DNA from: Neobacillus mesonae
GTDB lineage: Bacteria > Bacillota > Bacilli > Bacillales > Cytobacillaceae
Length of the DNA stretch: 64,000 nt
Assembly (NCBI RefSeq): GCF_001636315.1
Contig: NZ_KV440949.1
Coordinates: 4,482,084-4,546,083, forward strand
Reading direction: 5' to 3'
Shown: piece after piece, positions 23,402 to 33,179 of the stretch
Layout: the number at the start of each line of letters is the position of its first letter
How positions within the stretch are numbered: position 1 is the first letter of the stretch
Translations under genes and position numbers: made by a program
Notes under the pieces: generated by a model
Database searches by the model: none
What the model saw: only the letters and a program-made list of their open reading frames with translations
Told to the model about the DNA's origin: nothing

Positions 23402-23887
23402 TTGGCGATACGAAAAATTGTAAACTATCCGGCAGAAATCCTTGAGCAGAAATGTAAAGAGGTAGTCAAGTTTGATAAAAAGCTTGCAAAAATGCTGGAT
23501 GATATGTATGACACAATGATTGAATTTGACGGGGTGGGTCTTGCAGCGCCGCAAATTGGCTTGGATGCAAGAGTTGCGATTGTTGATATTGATGATGAAT
23601 CAGGTACGATTGAAATGATTAATCCCCAAATATTACAACAAGAAGGTGAACAAACTGGGCCCGAAGGCTGTTTAAGCTTTCCCGGATTATATGGTGAGGT
23701 GACAAGGCCCAATTTTGTCAAAATTGAAGCGCTCGATCGGAAAGGCAGAAAATTTACGCTGGAAGCGGAAGGCTTCCTTGCCAGGGCGATTCAGCATGAA
23801 ATTGATCATCTTAACGGGATCTTATTTACTTCGAAAGTCACCAGATATCTCGAGGAAGATGAGCTTGAAGGAGAAGATAGTGAATGA
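23402..23887 (+). CDS. def: Peptide deformylase
   Basis: Removes the formyl group from the N-terminal methionine of new proteins. All three metal-enzyme motifs are present: [10 protein letters not shown] near residue 44, EGCLSFP near 89 (metal Cys) and HEIDHLNG near 131 (two metal His and the catalytic Glu). I place the start at a TTG that follows GGAGG by seven bases, giving [14 protein letters not shown] and 161 aa, close to B. subtilis DefA; the ATGs further upstream lack ribosome sites and add an unrelated stretch. ATGA overlap with fmt. Confidence 0.93.
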   Translation: MAIRKIVNYPAEILEQKCKEVVKFDKKLAKMLDDMYDTMIEFDGVGLAAPQIGLDARVAIVDIDDESGTIEMINPQILQQEGEQTGPEGCLSFPGLYGEVTRPNFVKIEALDRKGRKFTLEAEGFLARAIQHEIDHLNGILFTSKVTRYLEEDELEGEDSE

Positions 23888-24831
23888 CAAGGATAGTTTT
23901 TATGGGTACACCGGATTTTTCTGTCTCGGTCTTGCAGCAAATTATTCACGATGGCTATGAAATTATTGGGGTTGTTACTCAGCCGGACAGACCGGTCGGA
24001 CGGAAAAAGGTTTTAACACCACCACCTGTAAAGGTAGAGGCATTAAAGCATAATATTCCTGTATTTCAGCCGGAAAAGATTCGTGAACACGAGGAACTGG
24101 AAAAAATCCTTGCCCTACAACCGGACTTAATTGTTACAGCAGCATTTGGACAAATTTTACCGAAGGAATTGCTTGATGCTCCAAAACATGGTTGTATCAA
24201 TGTCCATGCCTCCCTGTTGCCTGAGCTTCGCGGAGGCGCTCCGATCCATTATGCGATTCTCCAAGGCAAGGAAAAAACAGGCATCACGATAATGTATATG
24301 GCGGAAAAACTGGATGCAGGCGATATATTAACGGTTATTGAGGTTCCGATAACTGAAGAGGATAACGTCGGGACATTACATGATAAGTTAAGCGCCGCGG
24401 GGGCAAAATTGTTATCAGAAACATTGCCAAAGCTTTTGGAAGGCAGTCTGACACCAATTCCGCAAAATGACGCACAAGCTACCTTTGCTCCAAATATAAA
24501 AAGAGAGCAAGAAAAAATCAATTGGAGCAAATCGGGTGAAGAAATCTACAATCACATCCGCGGTTTGAATCCTTGGCCGGTGGCCTTTACAACATTAAAT
24601 GGGCAAGTGGTGAAAATTTGGCAGGCTGAGAAGTTGCGAAATGCCTCAACCGCAGGCGAGCCTGGGAAAATTATTGAAATAGCACCAGATGGATTGATTG
24701 TTCAAAGCGGAAATGATACCGCCATTAAAATAATTGAGCTGCAGCCTTCCGGAAAAACCAAAATGAAAACCGAGCAATTTTTACGAGGAGCTGGCGCAAA
24801 ACTTACCGCAGGCAGTAAATTAGGAGAATAA
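23884..24831 (+). CDS. fmt: Methionyl-tRNA formyltransferase
   Basis: Formylates initiator Met-tRNA using 10-formyltetrahydrofolate. The N-terminal Rossmann-type domain starts [17 protein letters not shown]. The catalytic region has [23 protein letters not shown] near residue 104, with Asn/His and the SLLP signature. An OB-fold domain closes the protein. The 315-aa length is standard. It is coupled to def by ATGA, so the formylation and deformylation enzymes are co-expressed, as in many bacteria, and is followed by rsmB after one base. Confidence 0.97.
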   Translation: MTRIVFMGTPDFSVSVLQQIIHDGYEIIGVVTQPDRPVGRKKVLTPPPVKVEALKHNIPVFQPEKIREHEELEKILALQPDLIVTAAFGQILPKELLDAPKHGCINVHASLLPELRGGAPIHYAILQGKEKTGITIMYMAEKLDAGDILTVIEVPITEEDNVGTLHDKLSAAGAKLLSETLPKLLEGSLTPIPQNDAQATFAPNIKREQEKINWSKSGEEIYNHIRGLNPWPVAFTTLNGQVVKIWQAEKLRNASTAGEPGKIIEIAPDGLIVQSGNDTAIKIIELQPSGKTKMKTEQFLRGAGAKLTAGSKLGE

Positions 24832-24832
24832 T

Positions 24833-26182
24833 ATGACGATAAAAACAAAAAAGAATGTACGAGAGATAGCAATGGATCTCCTTGTCACTATTGAGAAAAA
24901 CCAATCCTACAGTAATTTGCTGCTAAACAATGTAATAGAAAAAAATCAATTATCTCCTATCGACATTGGCTTACTAACGGAATTGACATATGGGACATTA
25001 CAACGACGGATGGCGCTCGACTTCTTTTTACAGCCATTCATTAAAGACAATAAAAAGTTAGCAAATTGGATTCATCATTTATTAAGACTCACCTTGTATC
25101 AAATGGTTTACCTCGATCGCATTCCAGACAGGGCAGCTATTTATGAAGCAGTGGAAATTGCTAAAAGCCGCGGGCATAAAGGGATAGCCAGTTTGGTAAA
25201 TGGAGTATTAAGAAGCATTCAACGAAAAGGACTTCCATCTTTTAATGAGGTTCCTGACCGAATCGAAAGATTGTCACTTGAAACGAGTCACCCATTATGG
25301 CTTGTGAACCGATGGGTTAACCAATTTGGTTATGACAAAACAAAAGAAATGTGTGAAATGAATTTAACAGCACCAATGCAAACAGCTAGGATTAATCTTA
25401 CAAAGATTACCCGAGATGAATGTGCAGCGATTCTGGAAGAGGATGGTTTTGAAATCGAAAAAAGCTCGATCATTCCTGAGGCAATTAGGTCGTTAAAGGG
25501 AAATTTGGCTTCCACAATTGCCTTTAAATATGGAATGTTAACGATTCAAGATGAAAGCTCGATGCTTGCTGCCTATGCATTAGGGGCTATGGAAAACGAA
25601 TTTATCCTTGATGCTTGTGCAGCCCCTGGAGGGAAAAGTACGCATATCGCTGAAAAAATGAATAATACTGGTGAAGTAATTTCGGTTGATCTGCATCAGC
25701 ATAAAGTAAAATTAATTAATGAAAATGCCCGCCGGTTAGGGCTGTCCAATATAAAAACAAATGTTTCCGACTCAAGAGATATACAAGAAAAGTTCAAGGA
25801 TGAGTCATTCAATCGAATCCTGCTTGATGCTCCATGCTCTGGCCTTGGGGTGATGAGAAGAAAGCCTGACATGAAATATACGAAAGCGGAAAAAGATATA
25901 GAACGGTTAAGCAGCATTCAACAAGAGCTGCTAACGTCAGTAGCGCCTTTATTGAAAAAAGGCGGCGTTCTTGTATATAGTACCTGTACAGTAGATAAAC
26001 AAGAAAATGAAGACACAGTAAAGACATTTTTAGAAAATAATCCGGATTTTGAAGGAGATTTGTCATTTAAACAACGTATGCCAGAAGCAATTCAACCGCT
26101 AATTTCTGGATATGACCTGCAAATATTCCCGCAGGATTTTGGCTCTGATGGATTTTATATCGCAGCATTAAGAAAAGTGTAA
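24833..26182 (+). CDS. rsmB: 16S rRNA (cytosine-967-C5)-methyltransferase RsmB
   Basis: SAM-dependent methyltransferase of the NOL1/NOP2/Sun family. The N-terminal NusB-like RNA-binding domain covers about residues 1-145. The catalytic domain has the SAM site DACAAPGGKSTHIAEKM near residue 263, the motif LLDAPCSGLGVMRRKPD near 332 with one catalytic Cys, and VYSTCT near 385 with the other. 449 aa, full length. The start follows AGGAG. Position by family only; the E. coli name is carried over. Confidence 0.95.
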   Translation: MTIKTKKNVREIAMDLLVTIEKNQSYSNLLLNNVIEKNQLSPIDIGLLTELTYGTLQRRMALDFFLQPFIKDNKKLANWIHHLLRLTLYQMVYLDRIPDRAAIYEAVEIAKSRGHKGIASLVNGVLRSIQRKGLPSFNEVPDRIERLSLETSHPLWLVNRWVNQFGYDKTKEMCEMNLTAPMQTARINLTKITRDECAAILEEDGFEIEKSSIIPEAIRSLKGNLASTIAFKYGMLTIQDESSMLAAYALGAMENEFILDACAAPGGKSTHIAEKMNNTGEVISVDLHQHKVKLINENARRLGLSNIKTNVSDSRDIQEKFKDESFNRILLDAPCSGLGVMRRKPDMKYTKAEKDIERLSSIQQELLTSVAPLLKKGGVLVYSTCTVDKQENEDTVKTFLENNPDFEGDLSFKQRMPEAIQPLISGYDLQIFPQDFGSDGFYIAALRKV

Positions 26183-26300
26183 GCGCCTTGCCCAGGGGCG
26201 CGGGGCTAGACGAGCCGGCGAGAAGGTTGTTCCATAACCTTCTTGACGGATTGGCTGTAGACCCAGCAAGCCCCTAGGCGCTGAAGCTAGACAAGAGAAA
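26183..26300. repeat. Nested palindromic intergenic element (candidate dispersed repeat)
   Basis: The 131-base gap between rsmB and rlmN contains nested inverted repeats. The outer arms are AGCGCC (26182-26187) and GGCGCT (26277-26282). The middle arms are GGGGCT (26202-26207) and AGCCCC (26269-26274). The inner hairpin is AGAAGGTT with AACCTTCT (26221-26228, 26236-26243). The element is much more GC-rich than its surroundings and begins at the rsmB stop. It resembles GCGCC...CTAGACAAG intergenic repeats that I recall from several Bacillaceae genomes. No transposase is present. Confidence 0.6.
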
Positions 26301-26313
26301 GAAGGTGTAACAG

Positions 26314-27405
26314 TTGGAACACTTACCTACAACTGAGACAAAGACAAGCGAGACAGAAAAGAAAAAATCAATCTATTCATTGCAGCTGCATGAATTAAAA
26401 GAATGGCTTCAGGAAAACGGCGAAAAGCCTTTTCGGGCAGAACAAATATTCGATTGGTTATATAAAAAGCGTGAAACTGCTTTCGAGGATATGAGCAACT
26501 TATCAAAGGGACTTAGAGAAAAGCTTGCAACCCAATTTGAAATCACGACATTAAATACAGTCATTCAGCAAACATCATCCGATGGAACCATCAAATTCTT
26601 GTTTGAACTTCATGACGGCTATTCGATTGAAACGGTGCTGATGCGCCACGAATACGGGAATTCCGTTTGTGTGACGACACAAGTCGGCTGCCGGATTGGC
26701 TGTTCCTTTTGTGCCTCCACTCTTGGCGGTTTAAAGCGCCATCTAGAAGCTGGTGAAATTGTTGCCCAAGTTGTTAAAGTACAAAAAGCACTGGACGAAT
26801 CCGATGAGCGGGTTAGTTCAGTTGTCATTATGGGAATTGGTGAGCCGTTTGACAATTACGATAACATGATGGCATTTTTGAAAATCGTCAACCATGACAA
26901 ATCGTTAAATATCGGAGCACGCCATATTACTGTCTCAACAAGCGGGATTATACCGAAAATCTATAAATTTGCCGACGAGAACATGCAAATTAACTTTGCA
27001 ATCTCACTGCACGCTCCCAATACTGAATTACGTACAAGATTAATGCCGATAAATAAGGCATATAAACTTGATGACTTAATGAAAGCTGTAAGGTATTATA
27101 TCGATAAGACAGGGCGCCGTATAAGCTTTGAATATGGCCTTTTTGGCGGTGTCAATGATTCAACCGAACATGCTGAAGAATTAGCTGACTTAGTTAAAGG
27201 CCTTAAATGCCATGTGAATCTGATTCCTGTGAATTACGTACCGGAAAGAGATTATGTACGGACTCCAAAAGAAAAGATTTTCGCATTTGAAAAGACATTA
27301 AAAAATCGCGGCATTAATGTAACGATTCGCCGCGAGCAGGGTCACGACATTGATGCGGCATGCGGCCAGCTTCGTGCAAAGGAGCGAAAAGAGGAGACGA
27401 GGTGA
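26314..27405 (+). CDS. rlmN: Dual-specificity 23S rRNA/tRNA (adenine-C2)-methyltransferase RlmN
   Basis: Radical SAM enzyme that methylates A2503 of 23S rRNA, and probably A37 of some tRNAs. The CxxxCxxC cluster motif reads CRIGCSFC near residue 129. The C-terminal resting cysteine is in DIDAACGQL near residue 352. [14 protein letters not shown] is the usual GEP motif. A TTG start is used, with GAAGGTG upstream; the first 20 or so residues before [12 protein letters not shown] are a variable, charged tail. 363 aa matches B. subtilis YloN. prpC follows after 4 bases. Confidence 0.95.
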   Translation: MEHLPTTETKTSETEKKKSIYSLQLHELKEWLQENGEKPFRAEQIFDWLYKKRETAFEDMSNLSKGLREKLATQFEITTLNTVIQQTSSDGTIKFLFELHDGYSIETVLMRHEYGNSVCVTTQVGCRIGCSFCASTLGGLKRHLEAGEIVAQVVKVQKALDESDERVSSVVIMGIGEPFDNYDNMMAFLKIVNHDKSLNIGARHITVSTSGIIPKIYKFADENMQINFAISLHAPNTELRTRLMPINKAYKLDDLMKAVRYYIDKTGRRISFEYGLFGGVNDSTEHAEELADLVKGLKCHVNLIPVNYVPERDYVRTPKEKIFAFEKTLKNRGINVTIRREQGHDIDAACGQLRAKERKEETR

Positions 27406-27409
27406 AGGT

Positions 27410-28162
27410 ATGAAAGCGGTATTTAAAACGGACAAAGGGAAGGTTCGTCTTCATAATGAAGATGCCGGCGGGGTCTTTGTCAATCAGGACGGCTGCCGCC
27501 TGGCCATTGTAGCAGATGGCATGGGCGGTCACCGTGCAGGTGATGTTGCAAGTGAAATGAGTGTTTCCTATTTAAAAAAGGAATGGGAAGAAACGAAGGG
27601 GATTTTAACGGCAGATGATGCCGAAAAATGGCTTAAAGAGCAGATCACTTTAGTAAATGATGTGCTCTTAGAACATGCTGTAAATAATTCTGAATGTGAT
27701 GGTATGGGTACTACAATTGTTGCAGCGATTACGACTGACCGCTTTGCAACGTTAGCGAATATTGGGGATAGCAGAGGATATATTTTAAATGAATCTGGAT
27801 TTAAGCAGATTACAGAGGATCATTCGCTTGTAAACGAATTAGTAAGGACAGGGCAAATTTCAAAGGAAGATGCGGAGCATCACCCAAGAAAGAATGTATT
27901 ACTCCGGGCTTTAGGAACTGAAAAAATGGTTGAGATGGATATTAAAACGATTATTTTTGAAGAGGGAGATATTCTGTTATTATGTTCTGATGGTCTATCC
28001 AATAAAGTTTCTGAAACAGAAATGGCGGAAATCCTGTTAAATCAAGATGAGCTTGAGGAGAAAGCCGAAACGCTGGTTACGATTGCTAATGACAGCGGAG
28101 GGGAAGATAACATTACCTTGGTGATTGCGGAGTTTTCCGAAGGCTTTCGGGGTGATGTTTAA
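27410..28162 (+). CDS. prpC: PP2C-type protein phosphatase PrpC (Stp)
   Basis: Manganese-dependent serine/threonine phosphatase that reverses PrkC signalling. The 250-aa protein has all PP2C metal motifs: VADGMGGHRAGDVAS near residue 36, GDSRGYIL near 120, CSDGLSNKV near 191 and GGEDNITLV near 231. The start ATG at MKAVFKTDKGKVR follows GAGGTGAAGG; a longer in-frame extension lies inside rlmN and has no ribosome site. It is joined directly to prkC, the usual phosphatase-kinase pair. Confidence 0.96.
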   Translation: MKAVFKTDKGKVRLHNEDAGGVFVNQDGCRLAIVADGMGGHRAGDVASEMSVSYLKKEWEETKGILTADDAEKWLKEQITLVNDVLLEHAVNNSECDGMGTTIVAAITTDRFATLANIGDSRGYILNESGFKQITEDHSLVNELVRTGQISKEDAEHHPRKNVLLRALGTEKMVEMDIKTIIFEEGDILLLCSDGLSNKVSETEMAEILLNQDELEEKAETLVTIANDSGGEDNITLVIAEFSEGFRGDV

Positions 28163-30139
28163 ATGATGATTGGTAAACGTCTAAGCGGCCGCTATAAAAT
28201 CTTAAATATCATTGGCGGCGGCGGCATGGCCAATGTTTATTTGGCACATGATATGATTCTTGACCGAGATGTAGCTGTAAAAATGCTGCGGCTTGACTTT
28301 GCAAATGACGAAGAGTTTATCAGACGGTTTCATCGGGAAGCTCAATCTGCTACAAGCCTTGCCCATCCGAATATCGTTAATATTTATGATGTCGGGGAAG
28401 AAAATGAGCTCTATTATATTGTTATGGAGTATGTTGATGGCCAAACACTCAAGCAATACATACAACAAAACTCGCCATTAAGAGTAGAAGAAGCAATCGG
28501 GATAATGAGACAATTGGCATCAGCGATTTCCCATGCTCACCATAATCATATTATTCATCGCGATATTAAACCGCATAATATTTTGATCGACCATTCTGGA
28601 AATGTGAAAATTACTGATTTTGGTATTGCGATGGCCCTAAGCGCCACAGCGATCACACAAACGAATTCGGTTTTAGGATCAGTTCATTATTTGTCACCGG
28701 AGCAGGCACGAGGCGGTATGGCAAATCGAAAATCAGATATTTATTCTTTGGGAATTGTAATGTTTGAGCTGGTAACCGGCAGGCTCCCTTTTTCAGGAGA
28801 ATCGGCAGTTTCGATTGCCTTGAAGCACTTGCAATCAGAAACACCATCAGTACGTCGCTGGAATCCAAACATTCCCCAAAGTGTCGAAAATATCGTGTTA
28901 AAGGCTACCGCTAAGGACCCATTTCATCGTTATAACACTGTTGACGAAATGGAAGAGGACTTAAGGACGGCCCTCGACCCGGAGAGGATGAATGAACCAA
29001 AATTTAACATTCCTGATGATGATGAAGCAACGAAAGCAATTCCGATCATAACAAATGATAAACCATTGAAAAATTTAGATGAAACATTAGTTCATAGCAA
29101 TGATAAAGTACCAGATAAACCCGCCGATACAGAAAAGAGCAGTAAAGAGCAAAATAAAAATAAAAAAAGAAAGAAATGGCCTATTGTTATCATTTCTATA
29201 TTTCTAATTTTAGGTGTTTTAGGAGTATTATCCGCATTATTTCTACCGGGAATACTCGCTGCGAAGGATGTTAAAGTTCCTGACGTCAGCGGAATGGCAG
29301 CAGATGATGCCATTTCAAAATTAAAGCTGGAAGGTTTTTCGATTGATGAAAAAATTGAAATAACCGATGACGAAGTGAAAGAAGGTTTGGTCATTAAAAC
29401 CAATCCAGCAGCCGGTGAAACGGTGAAGGAAAAAGCAGCTATTTCTATTTATATCAGCTTGGGTAAGGAAAAGTTCGAATTGTCTAATTACGTTGGGCGT
29501 AATTATGACGAAGTGACTCGTTTATTGGCAAATGATAATTTTAAATATATAAAGAAAATAGAGAAGCATGATGATAGTGAACCTGGAACTATTCTAAGCC
29601 AAAATTACCCTGATGGAGAAAAGGTTGTCCCTGAAGATACAACCCTGGAATTTGAAGTCAGCCAGGGACCGGAATCCATAGTATTAAGGGATTTAACCCA
29701 ATATAGTTTAAAAGGGGCCCAAGACTATGCCGCATCGGTAGGACTGACCTTGGATGCCACACAGGAACAATATGATGACAAAGTTCCATCTGGTATGATT
29801 ATTTCCCAATCGCCAAAAGAGGGCACCGAGCTTAAAAAGGGTGATAAGGTAACTGTGGTGATCTCCAAAGGGGAAAAACCGCCTAAAAAGGTAGTGAAAG
29901 AAATCACGATTCCATATGAGCCTGACCCGGAAAACCCTGATAAGGAAGAACATGTTGTGGTTTATATTGATGATATGAACCGGACAATGACAGAACCTTC
30001 AGATACGTTTACGATGAAAGAAACGAAAAAAATAACTATTGAATTAACAATTCCATACGGCAAAAAAGCCGGTTACCGGATTATGAAGGATAATAGCGTC
30101 TTTACGGAAGAAGTTATAAATTATTCAGATATTGACTAA
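28163..30139 (+). CDS. prkC: Membrane Ser/Thr protein kinase PrkC with PASTA domains
   Basis: Sensor kinase that binds muropeptides or peptidoglycan outside and phosphorylates targets inside; in B. subtilis it triggers spore germination and affects translation and wall genes. The kinase domain occupies residues 10-270 with the ATP loop GGGGMA, Lys40 in VAVKML, HRDIKPHN and DFGIAM. A lysine-rich linker precedes one membrane helix at about residues 341-368. Three PASTA repeats follow (beginnings at about 371, 438, 505), then a C-terminal Ig-like tail. Two adjacent ATGs could serve as start. 658 aa. Confidence 0.96.
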   Translation: MMIGKRLSGRYKILNIIGGGGMANVYLAHDMILDRDVAVKMLRLDFANDEEFIRRFHREAQSATSLAHPNIVNIYDVGEENELYYIVMEYVDGQTLKQYIQQNSPLRVEEAIGIMRQLASAISHAHHNHIIHRDIKPHNILIDHSGNVKITDFGIAMALSATAITQTNSVLGSVHYLSPEQARGGMANRKSDIYSLGIVMFELVTGRLPFSGESAVSIALKHLQSETPSVRRWNPNIPQSVENIVLKATAKDPFHRYNTVDEMEEDLRTALDPERMNEPKFNIPDDDEATKAIPIITNDKPLKNLDETLVHSNDKVPDKPADTEKSSKEQNKNKKRKKWPIVIISIFLILGVLGVLSALFLPGILAAKDVKVPDVSGMAADDAISKLKLEGFSIDEKIEITDDEVKEGLVIKTNPAAGETVKEKAAISIYISLGKEKFELSNYVGRNYDEVTRLLANDNFKYIKKIEKHDDSEPGTILSQNYPDGEKVVPEDTTLEFEVSQGPESIVLRDLTQYSLKGAQDYAASVGLTLDATQEQYDDKVPSGMIISQSPKEGTELKKGDKVTVVISKGEKPPKKVVKEITIPYEPDPENPDKEEHVVVYIDDMNRTMTEPSDTFTMKETKKITIELTIPYGKKAGYRIMKDNSVFTEEVINYSDID

Positions 30140-30198
30140 ATTTCGCAGGTTATTTTATAAATTGAGTTTGATAGCAATCATTAGCAAGGAGGGGTGCT

Positions 30199-31080
30199 AT
30201 GCCTGAAGGGAAAATTATCAAAGCATTAAGCGGTTTTTATTATGTTCTGCACGAAGACCAGTTAATTCAATGCCGCGGACGAGGGGTTTTTCGTAAAAAT
30301 AAAATTACTCCTCTTGTTGGGGATGAGGTCGTTTTTCAAGCGGAGAATGACCAAGAAGGCTACATTTTAGAAGTGAAAAAGCGAAAAAACGAAATGCTGC
30401 GTCCGCCGATTGCCAATGTCGATCAGGCAATCTTGGTATTTTCGGCTGTGGAACCGGATTTTAGTCCGGCGCTGTTAGACCGCTTTCTAGTTTTGGTTGA
30501 ATTCAATCATATTAAACCGTTGATTTGTATTACAAAAATGGATCTTACGACTGAGGAGCAGGAGGAAAGGGTTTTATCCTACGCAAAGGACTATACAGAA
30601 GCTGGATATGAAGTTATTCTGACATCTTCCGAGACCGAGGCAGGTATTGATAGATTAAACCCGCATTTGGAAAATAAAATATCCGTTTTTGCCGGTCAAT
30701 CGGGGGTAGGCAAGTCCTCTTTGCTTAATGTCCTCAGACCAGATCTTGAGCTGAAAACAAACGATATATCCTCCCATTTAGGCAGGGGGAGGCATACGAC
30801 AAGACATGTTGAACTAATGAAAATCGGCAACGGTCTTGTTGCCGATACACCAGGATTCAGCTCATTAGAATTTTTGAATATTGAAGCGGAGGATTTAACA
30901 TCTTGTTTTCCGGAATTACTTAATGCTAGTAAAGAATGTAAGTTCCGCGGTTGTCTTCACTTAAAAGAGCCAAAATGCGCCGTGAAAGCAAAAGTGGATA
31001 CTAGTGAAATTCCGGATTATCGGTATGAACATTATGTTGATTTTCTGCAAGAAATTAAAGATAGAAAGCCGAGGTATTAA
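30199..31080 (+). CDS. rsgA: Small ribosomal subunit biogenesis GTPase RsgA
   Basis: Late 30S assembly GTPase (CpgA/YloQ in B. subtilis). An N-terminal OB fold precedes a circularly permuted GTPase: G4 ITKMD near residue 112, then G1 GQSGVGKSS near residue 169, then G3 DTPGFSS near residue 217. The C-terminal zinc site is [19 protein letters not shown]...CAV. 293 aa. AAGGAGGGG precedes the start. It sits in the prpC-prkC-rsgA-rpe-thiN chain; CpgA is a reported PrkC substrate in B. subtilis, which makes the linkage meaningful. Confidence 0.96.
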   Translation: MPEGKIIKALSGFYYVLHEDQLIQCRGRGVFRKNKITPLVGDEVVFQAENDQEGYILEVKKRKNEMLRPPIANVDQAILVFSAVEPDFSPALLDRFLVLVEFNHIKPLICITKMDLTTEEQEERVLSYAKDYTEAGYEVILTSSETEAGIDRLNPHLENKISVFAGQSGVGKSSLLNVLRPDLELKTNDISSHLGRGRHTTRHVELMKIGNGLVADTPGFSSLEFLNIEAEDLTSCFPELLNASKECKFRGCLHLKEPKCAVKAKVDTSEIPDYRYEHYVDFLQEIKDRKPRY

Positions 31081-31082
31081 TT

Positions 31083-31733
31083 ATGGTAAAAATAGCCCCC
31101 TCGATTCTTTCAGCTGATTTTTCCAAATTGGGGGAAGAGGTTTCAGCAGTTGAAGCGGCAGGAGCTGATTACATTCATGTTGATGTAATGGATGGTCATT
31201 TTGTCCCCAATATTACGATTGGGCCATTAATTGTTGAAGCCATCCGTCCTGTTACGAAGCTGCCGCTAGATGTTCACCTTATGATTGAAAATCCGGATCA
31301 ATATATTGAGGCATTTGCCAAAGCAGGAGCCGATTATATTACGGTCCATGTTGAGGCTTGCCGCCATTTGCACCGCACGATTCAAAATATTAAATCGTTT
31401 GGTATTAAAGCAGGGGTTGTCTTAAACCCAGCTACACCTGCAGCAACAATCCAGCACATTATTTCAGATGTTGATATGGTGCTATTAATGTCGGTGAACC
31501 CTGGGTTTGGCGGACAGAAATTCATACCTGAGGTTTTAACGAAAATCAGTCAGGTGAAACAAATGGCAGATGAAAAGGGATTGAACATTGAAATTGAGGT
31601 TGATGGCGGTGTTAATCCCGATACAGCAAGGCAATGTGTTGAAGCTGGTGCCAATGTTCTTGTTGCCGGTTCCGCCATTTACAATCAAGAAAATTATGCA
31701 AATGCAATTTCACAGCTAAAAAGCCGGCTTTAA
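31083..31733 (+). CDS. rpe: Ribulose-phosphate 3-epimerase
   Basis: Interconverts ribulose 5-phosphate and xylulose 5-phosphate in the pentose phosphate pathway. It is a TIM barrel of 216 aa. [17 protein letters not shown] at the N-terminus, [16 protein letters not shown] near residue 34 (metal His/Asp), [17 protein letters not shown] near 137 and EIEVDGGVN near 170 are the standard motifs. Two bases separate it from rsgA. The terminator hairpin begins within its last codons. Confidence 0.97.
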   Translation: MVKIAPSILSADFSKLGEEVSAVEAAGADYIHVDVMDGHFVPNITIGPLIVEAIRPVTKLPLDVHLMIENPDQYIEAFAKAGADYITVHVEACRHLHRTIQNIKSFGIKAGVVLNPATPAATIQHIISDVDMVLLMSVNPGFGGQKFIPEVLTKISQVKQMADEKGLNIEIEVDGGVNPDTARQCVEAGANVLVAGSAIYNQENYANAISQLKSRL

Positions 31734-31746
31734 AGTCCGGCTTTTT
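31718..31746 (+). terminator. Terminator overlapping the rpe 3' end
   Basis: The stem AAAAAGCCGG (31718-31727) with CCGGCTTTTT (31737-31746) flanks a 9-base segment holding the rpe stop codon. The 5' arm is coding sequence. thiN follows only 20 bases later, so termination is probably partial. Confidence 0.7.
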
Positions 31747-31766
31747 GCATATGGAAAAGAGGTACA

Positions 31767-32417
31767 GTGATGATCATCAATATTCTTGCCGGAGGACCAG
31801 AAGACCATTTACCCGATTTATATCAATATACGGAGACCGATGCTATTTGGGTTGGTGTTGACCGGGGGGTCTATCATTTATTAAAAAAGAATATTAAGCC
31901 TGAGATTGCCTTTGGCGATTTTGATTCCGTATCCCAAAATGAATTATCCTTTATTGAAAGTCAGGTGGCTGAATTGAAACGTTACCAGCCAATCAAGGAC
32001 GAAACAGATACAGAGCTTGCATTAAACTGGGCATTAGAGCAAAAGCCAAAGACGATTCGTTTATTTGGGGCCACAGGCGGCAGAATTGACCATTTATTTG
32101 CCAATGTACAGCTGCTATTTAATCCATTAAAATCCGGACAGGATGCTGATATACTTTTAATTGACCGCTATAATGAAATTTTCTTAAAGGCACCGGGCAT
32201 GTATAAAATAAAGAAACAAGCAAAAAAGAAATACATATCGTTTGTACCATTAACCCTTGATATCACAGATCTTACGCTTACTGGATTTAAATATCCCTTG
32301 AAAAATCGTCATATTTCTCTTGGCTCTACACTATGTATTAGTAATGAACTTGTTAGTGATTGTGGTACTTTTTCATTTTCTGAAGGCATATTAATAGTGA
32401 TAAGAAGTCACGATTAA
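31767..32417 (+). CDS. thiN: Thiamine pyrophosphokinase
   Basis: Converts thiamine to thiamine diphosphate with ATP. 216 aa. N-terminal VGVDRGVYHLL and FGDFDSVS (residues near 29 and 50) give the catalytic Asp cluster, ETDTELAL near 72 binds pyrophosphate, and LFGATGGRIDHLFANVQLL near 99 is the family signature. The start is either GTG at the first position or the adjacent ATG one codon later. It follows rpe as in B. subtilis. Thiamine diphosphate is a cofactor of transketolase, which gives a loose link with rpe. Confidence 0.93.
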   Translation: MMIINILAGGPEDHLPDLYQYTETDAIWVGVDRGVYHLLKKNIKPEIAFGDFDSVSQNELSFIESQVAELKRYQPIKDETDTELALNWALEQKPKTIRLFGATGGRIDHLFANVQLLFNPLKSGQDADILLIDRYNEIFLKAPGMYKIKKQAKKKYISFVPLTLDITDLTLTGFKYPLKNRHISLGSTLCISNELVSDCGTFSFSEGILIVIRSHD

Positions 32418-32456
32418 TAGGCTCCTGAAAGTTGGTACTGATTTCGTTCGTTTGAA

Positions 32457-32488
32457 TAATATGGTATTGACGTTCGAAAGCATACGAT
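32457..32488 (+). promoter_or_regulatory. Possible SigE promoter of spoVM
   Basis: CATACGAT (32481-32488) resembles the mother-cell sigma-E -10 consensus CATACAnT. An ATAT-containing stretch upstream (32457-32463) could serve as a -35 but the spacing is not ideal. It lies 40 bases before spoVM, a gene known to be sigma-E-dependent in B. subtilis. Confidence 0.4.
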
Positions 32489-32528
32489 GGATGAGAGAAG
32501 AGACGTGAGATTTGTGAGGAGGGACAGT

Positions 32529-32612
32529 ATGAAATTTTATACGATTAAACTGCCGAAATTTCTAGGCGGAATTGTCCGGGCAATGATTGGCGTGTTTAAT
32601 AAAAAAGAATAA
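32529..32612 (+). CDS. spoVM: Stage V sporulation protein M (coat morphogenetic peptide)
   Basis: A 27-residue amphipathic peptide that recognises the convex forespore membrane and anchors SpoIVA to begin coat assembly. The translation begins MKFYTIKLPKFLGGIVRAM, identical over that stretch to the B. subtilis peptide as I recall it, and ends IGVFNKKE, where B. subtilis ends LGSFRKD. Pro9, critical for membrane curvature sensing in the published work, is present. GGAGGGAC precedes the start. Its position between thiN and rpmB is the conserved one. It is direct evidence for endospore formation. Confidence 0.96.
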   Translation: MKFYTIKLPKFLGGIVRAMIGVFNKKE

Positions 32613-32753
32613 AAATACTCGAAGCTTAAAGTTGCTCAATACCTTTTTATAAACGTGAAGTACCCAATCATTTGGGTGCTTTTTATTTTGCTTCTGGGGA
32701 ATAATAATTGAGGACAAAATGAAAAGAGCATCCTGTATCAGGATGCCCATTAA

Positions 32754-32942
32754 TTATACGCGTTCAACTTTACCGGATCTTAACGCTCTTGCAGAAACCC
32801 AAACACGTTTTGGCTTTCCATCAACAAGAATACGAACTTTTTGTAGGTTAGCACCCCATGTACGCTTATTTGCGTTCATAGCGTGAGAACGTGCATTACC
32901 AGTTGTGGTTTTCTTTCCAGTTACAACACATTTACGTGGCAT
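32754..32942 (-). CDS. rpmB: 50S ribosomal protein L28
   Basis: Large-subunit protein of 62 aa starting [23 protein letters not shown] and ending SGKVERV. The ATG is chosen because the minus-strand sequence before it reads GGAGGG with good spacing; an ATG 16 codons further upstream has no family similarity. Only one Cys is present (PRKCVVTGK) and there is no CxxC pair, so this looks like the zinc-free form. It stands alone on the minus strand, divergent from yloU, as in B. subtilis. Confidence 0.96.
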   Translation of the reverse strand: MPRKCVVTGKKTTTGNARSHAMNANKRTWGANLQKVRILVDGKPKRVWVSARALRSGKVERV

Positions 32943-33148
32943 ATTATTTCCCTCCTTAACTACCGAAAGCTTAACAACGATTGTATCCAAAATGGATATA
33001 GAAAAATGTCAGCCAAATTTTCTAGCCTTCACATACTTTAATAATTTAACATACAACGAACATGAATGCAATAACTTGTATTAAAACCTTTCAAGAAAAA
33101 AACCTTGACATCACTTTATTAATAATGCTCTTATAGTTAAGTAAAGGT

Positions 33149-33179
33149 ATGACTTTCAATATTAGTACCATTATAGTAA
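33149..33179 (+). promoter_or_regulatory. Candidate yloU promoter with FapR-like half-palindrome
   Basis: ATGACT (33149-33154) and TATAGT (33172-33177), spaced by 17 bases, form a plausible SigA promoter. TTAGTACC (33162-33169) followed by TAGTAA (33174-33179) overlaps the -10 and resembles the FapR operator (TTAGTA-N5-TACTAA) with one extra spacer base. A perfect TTGACA lies upstream at 33105-33110 but has no -10 at proper spacing. The rest of the rpmB-yloU gap shows nothing else. Confidence 0.4.

Noticed and set aside
33105..33137. TTGACA with TATAGT downstream before yloU
   Set aside because: Spacing is 21 bases, too long for a SigA promoter.
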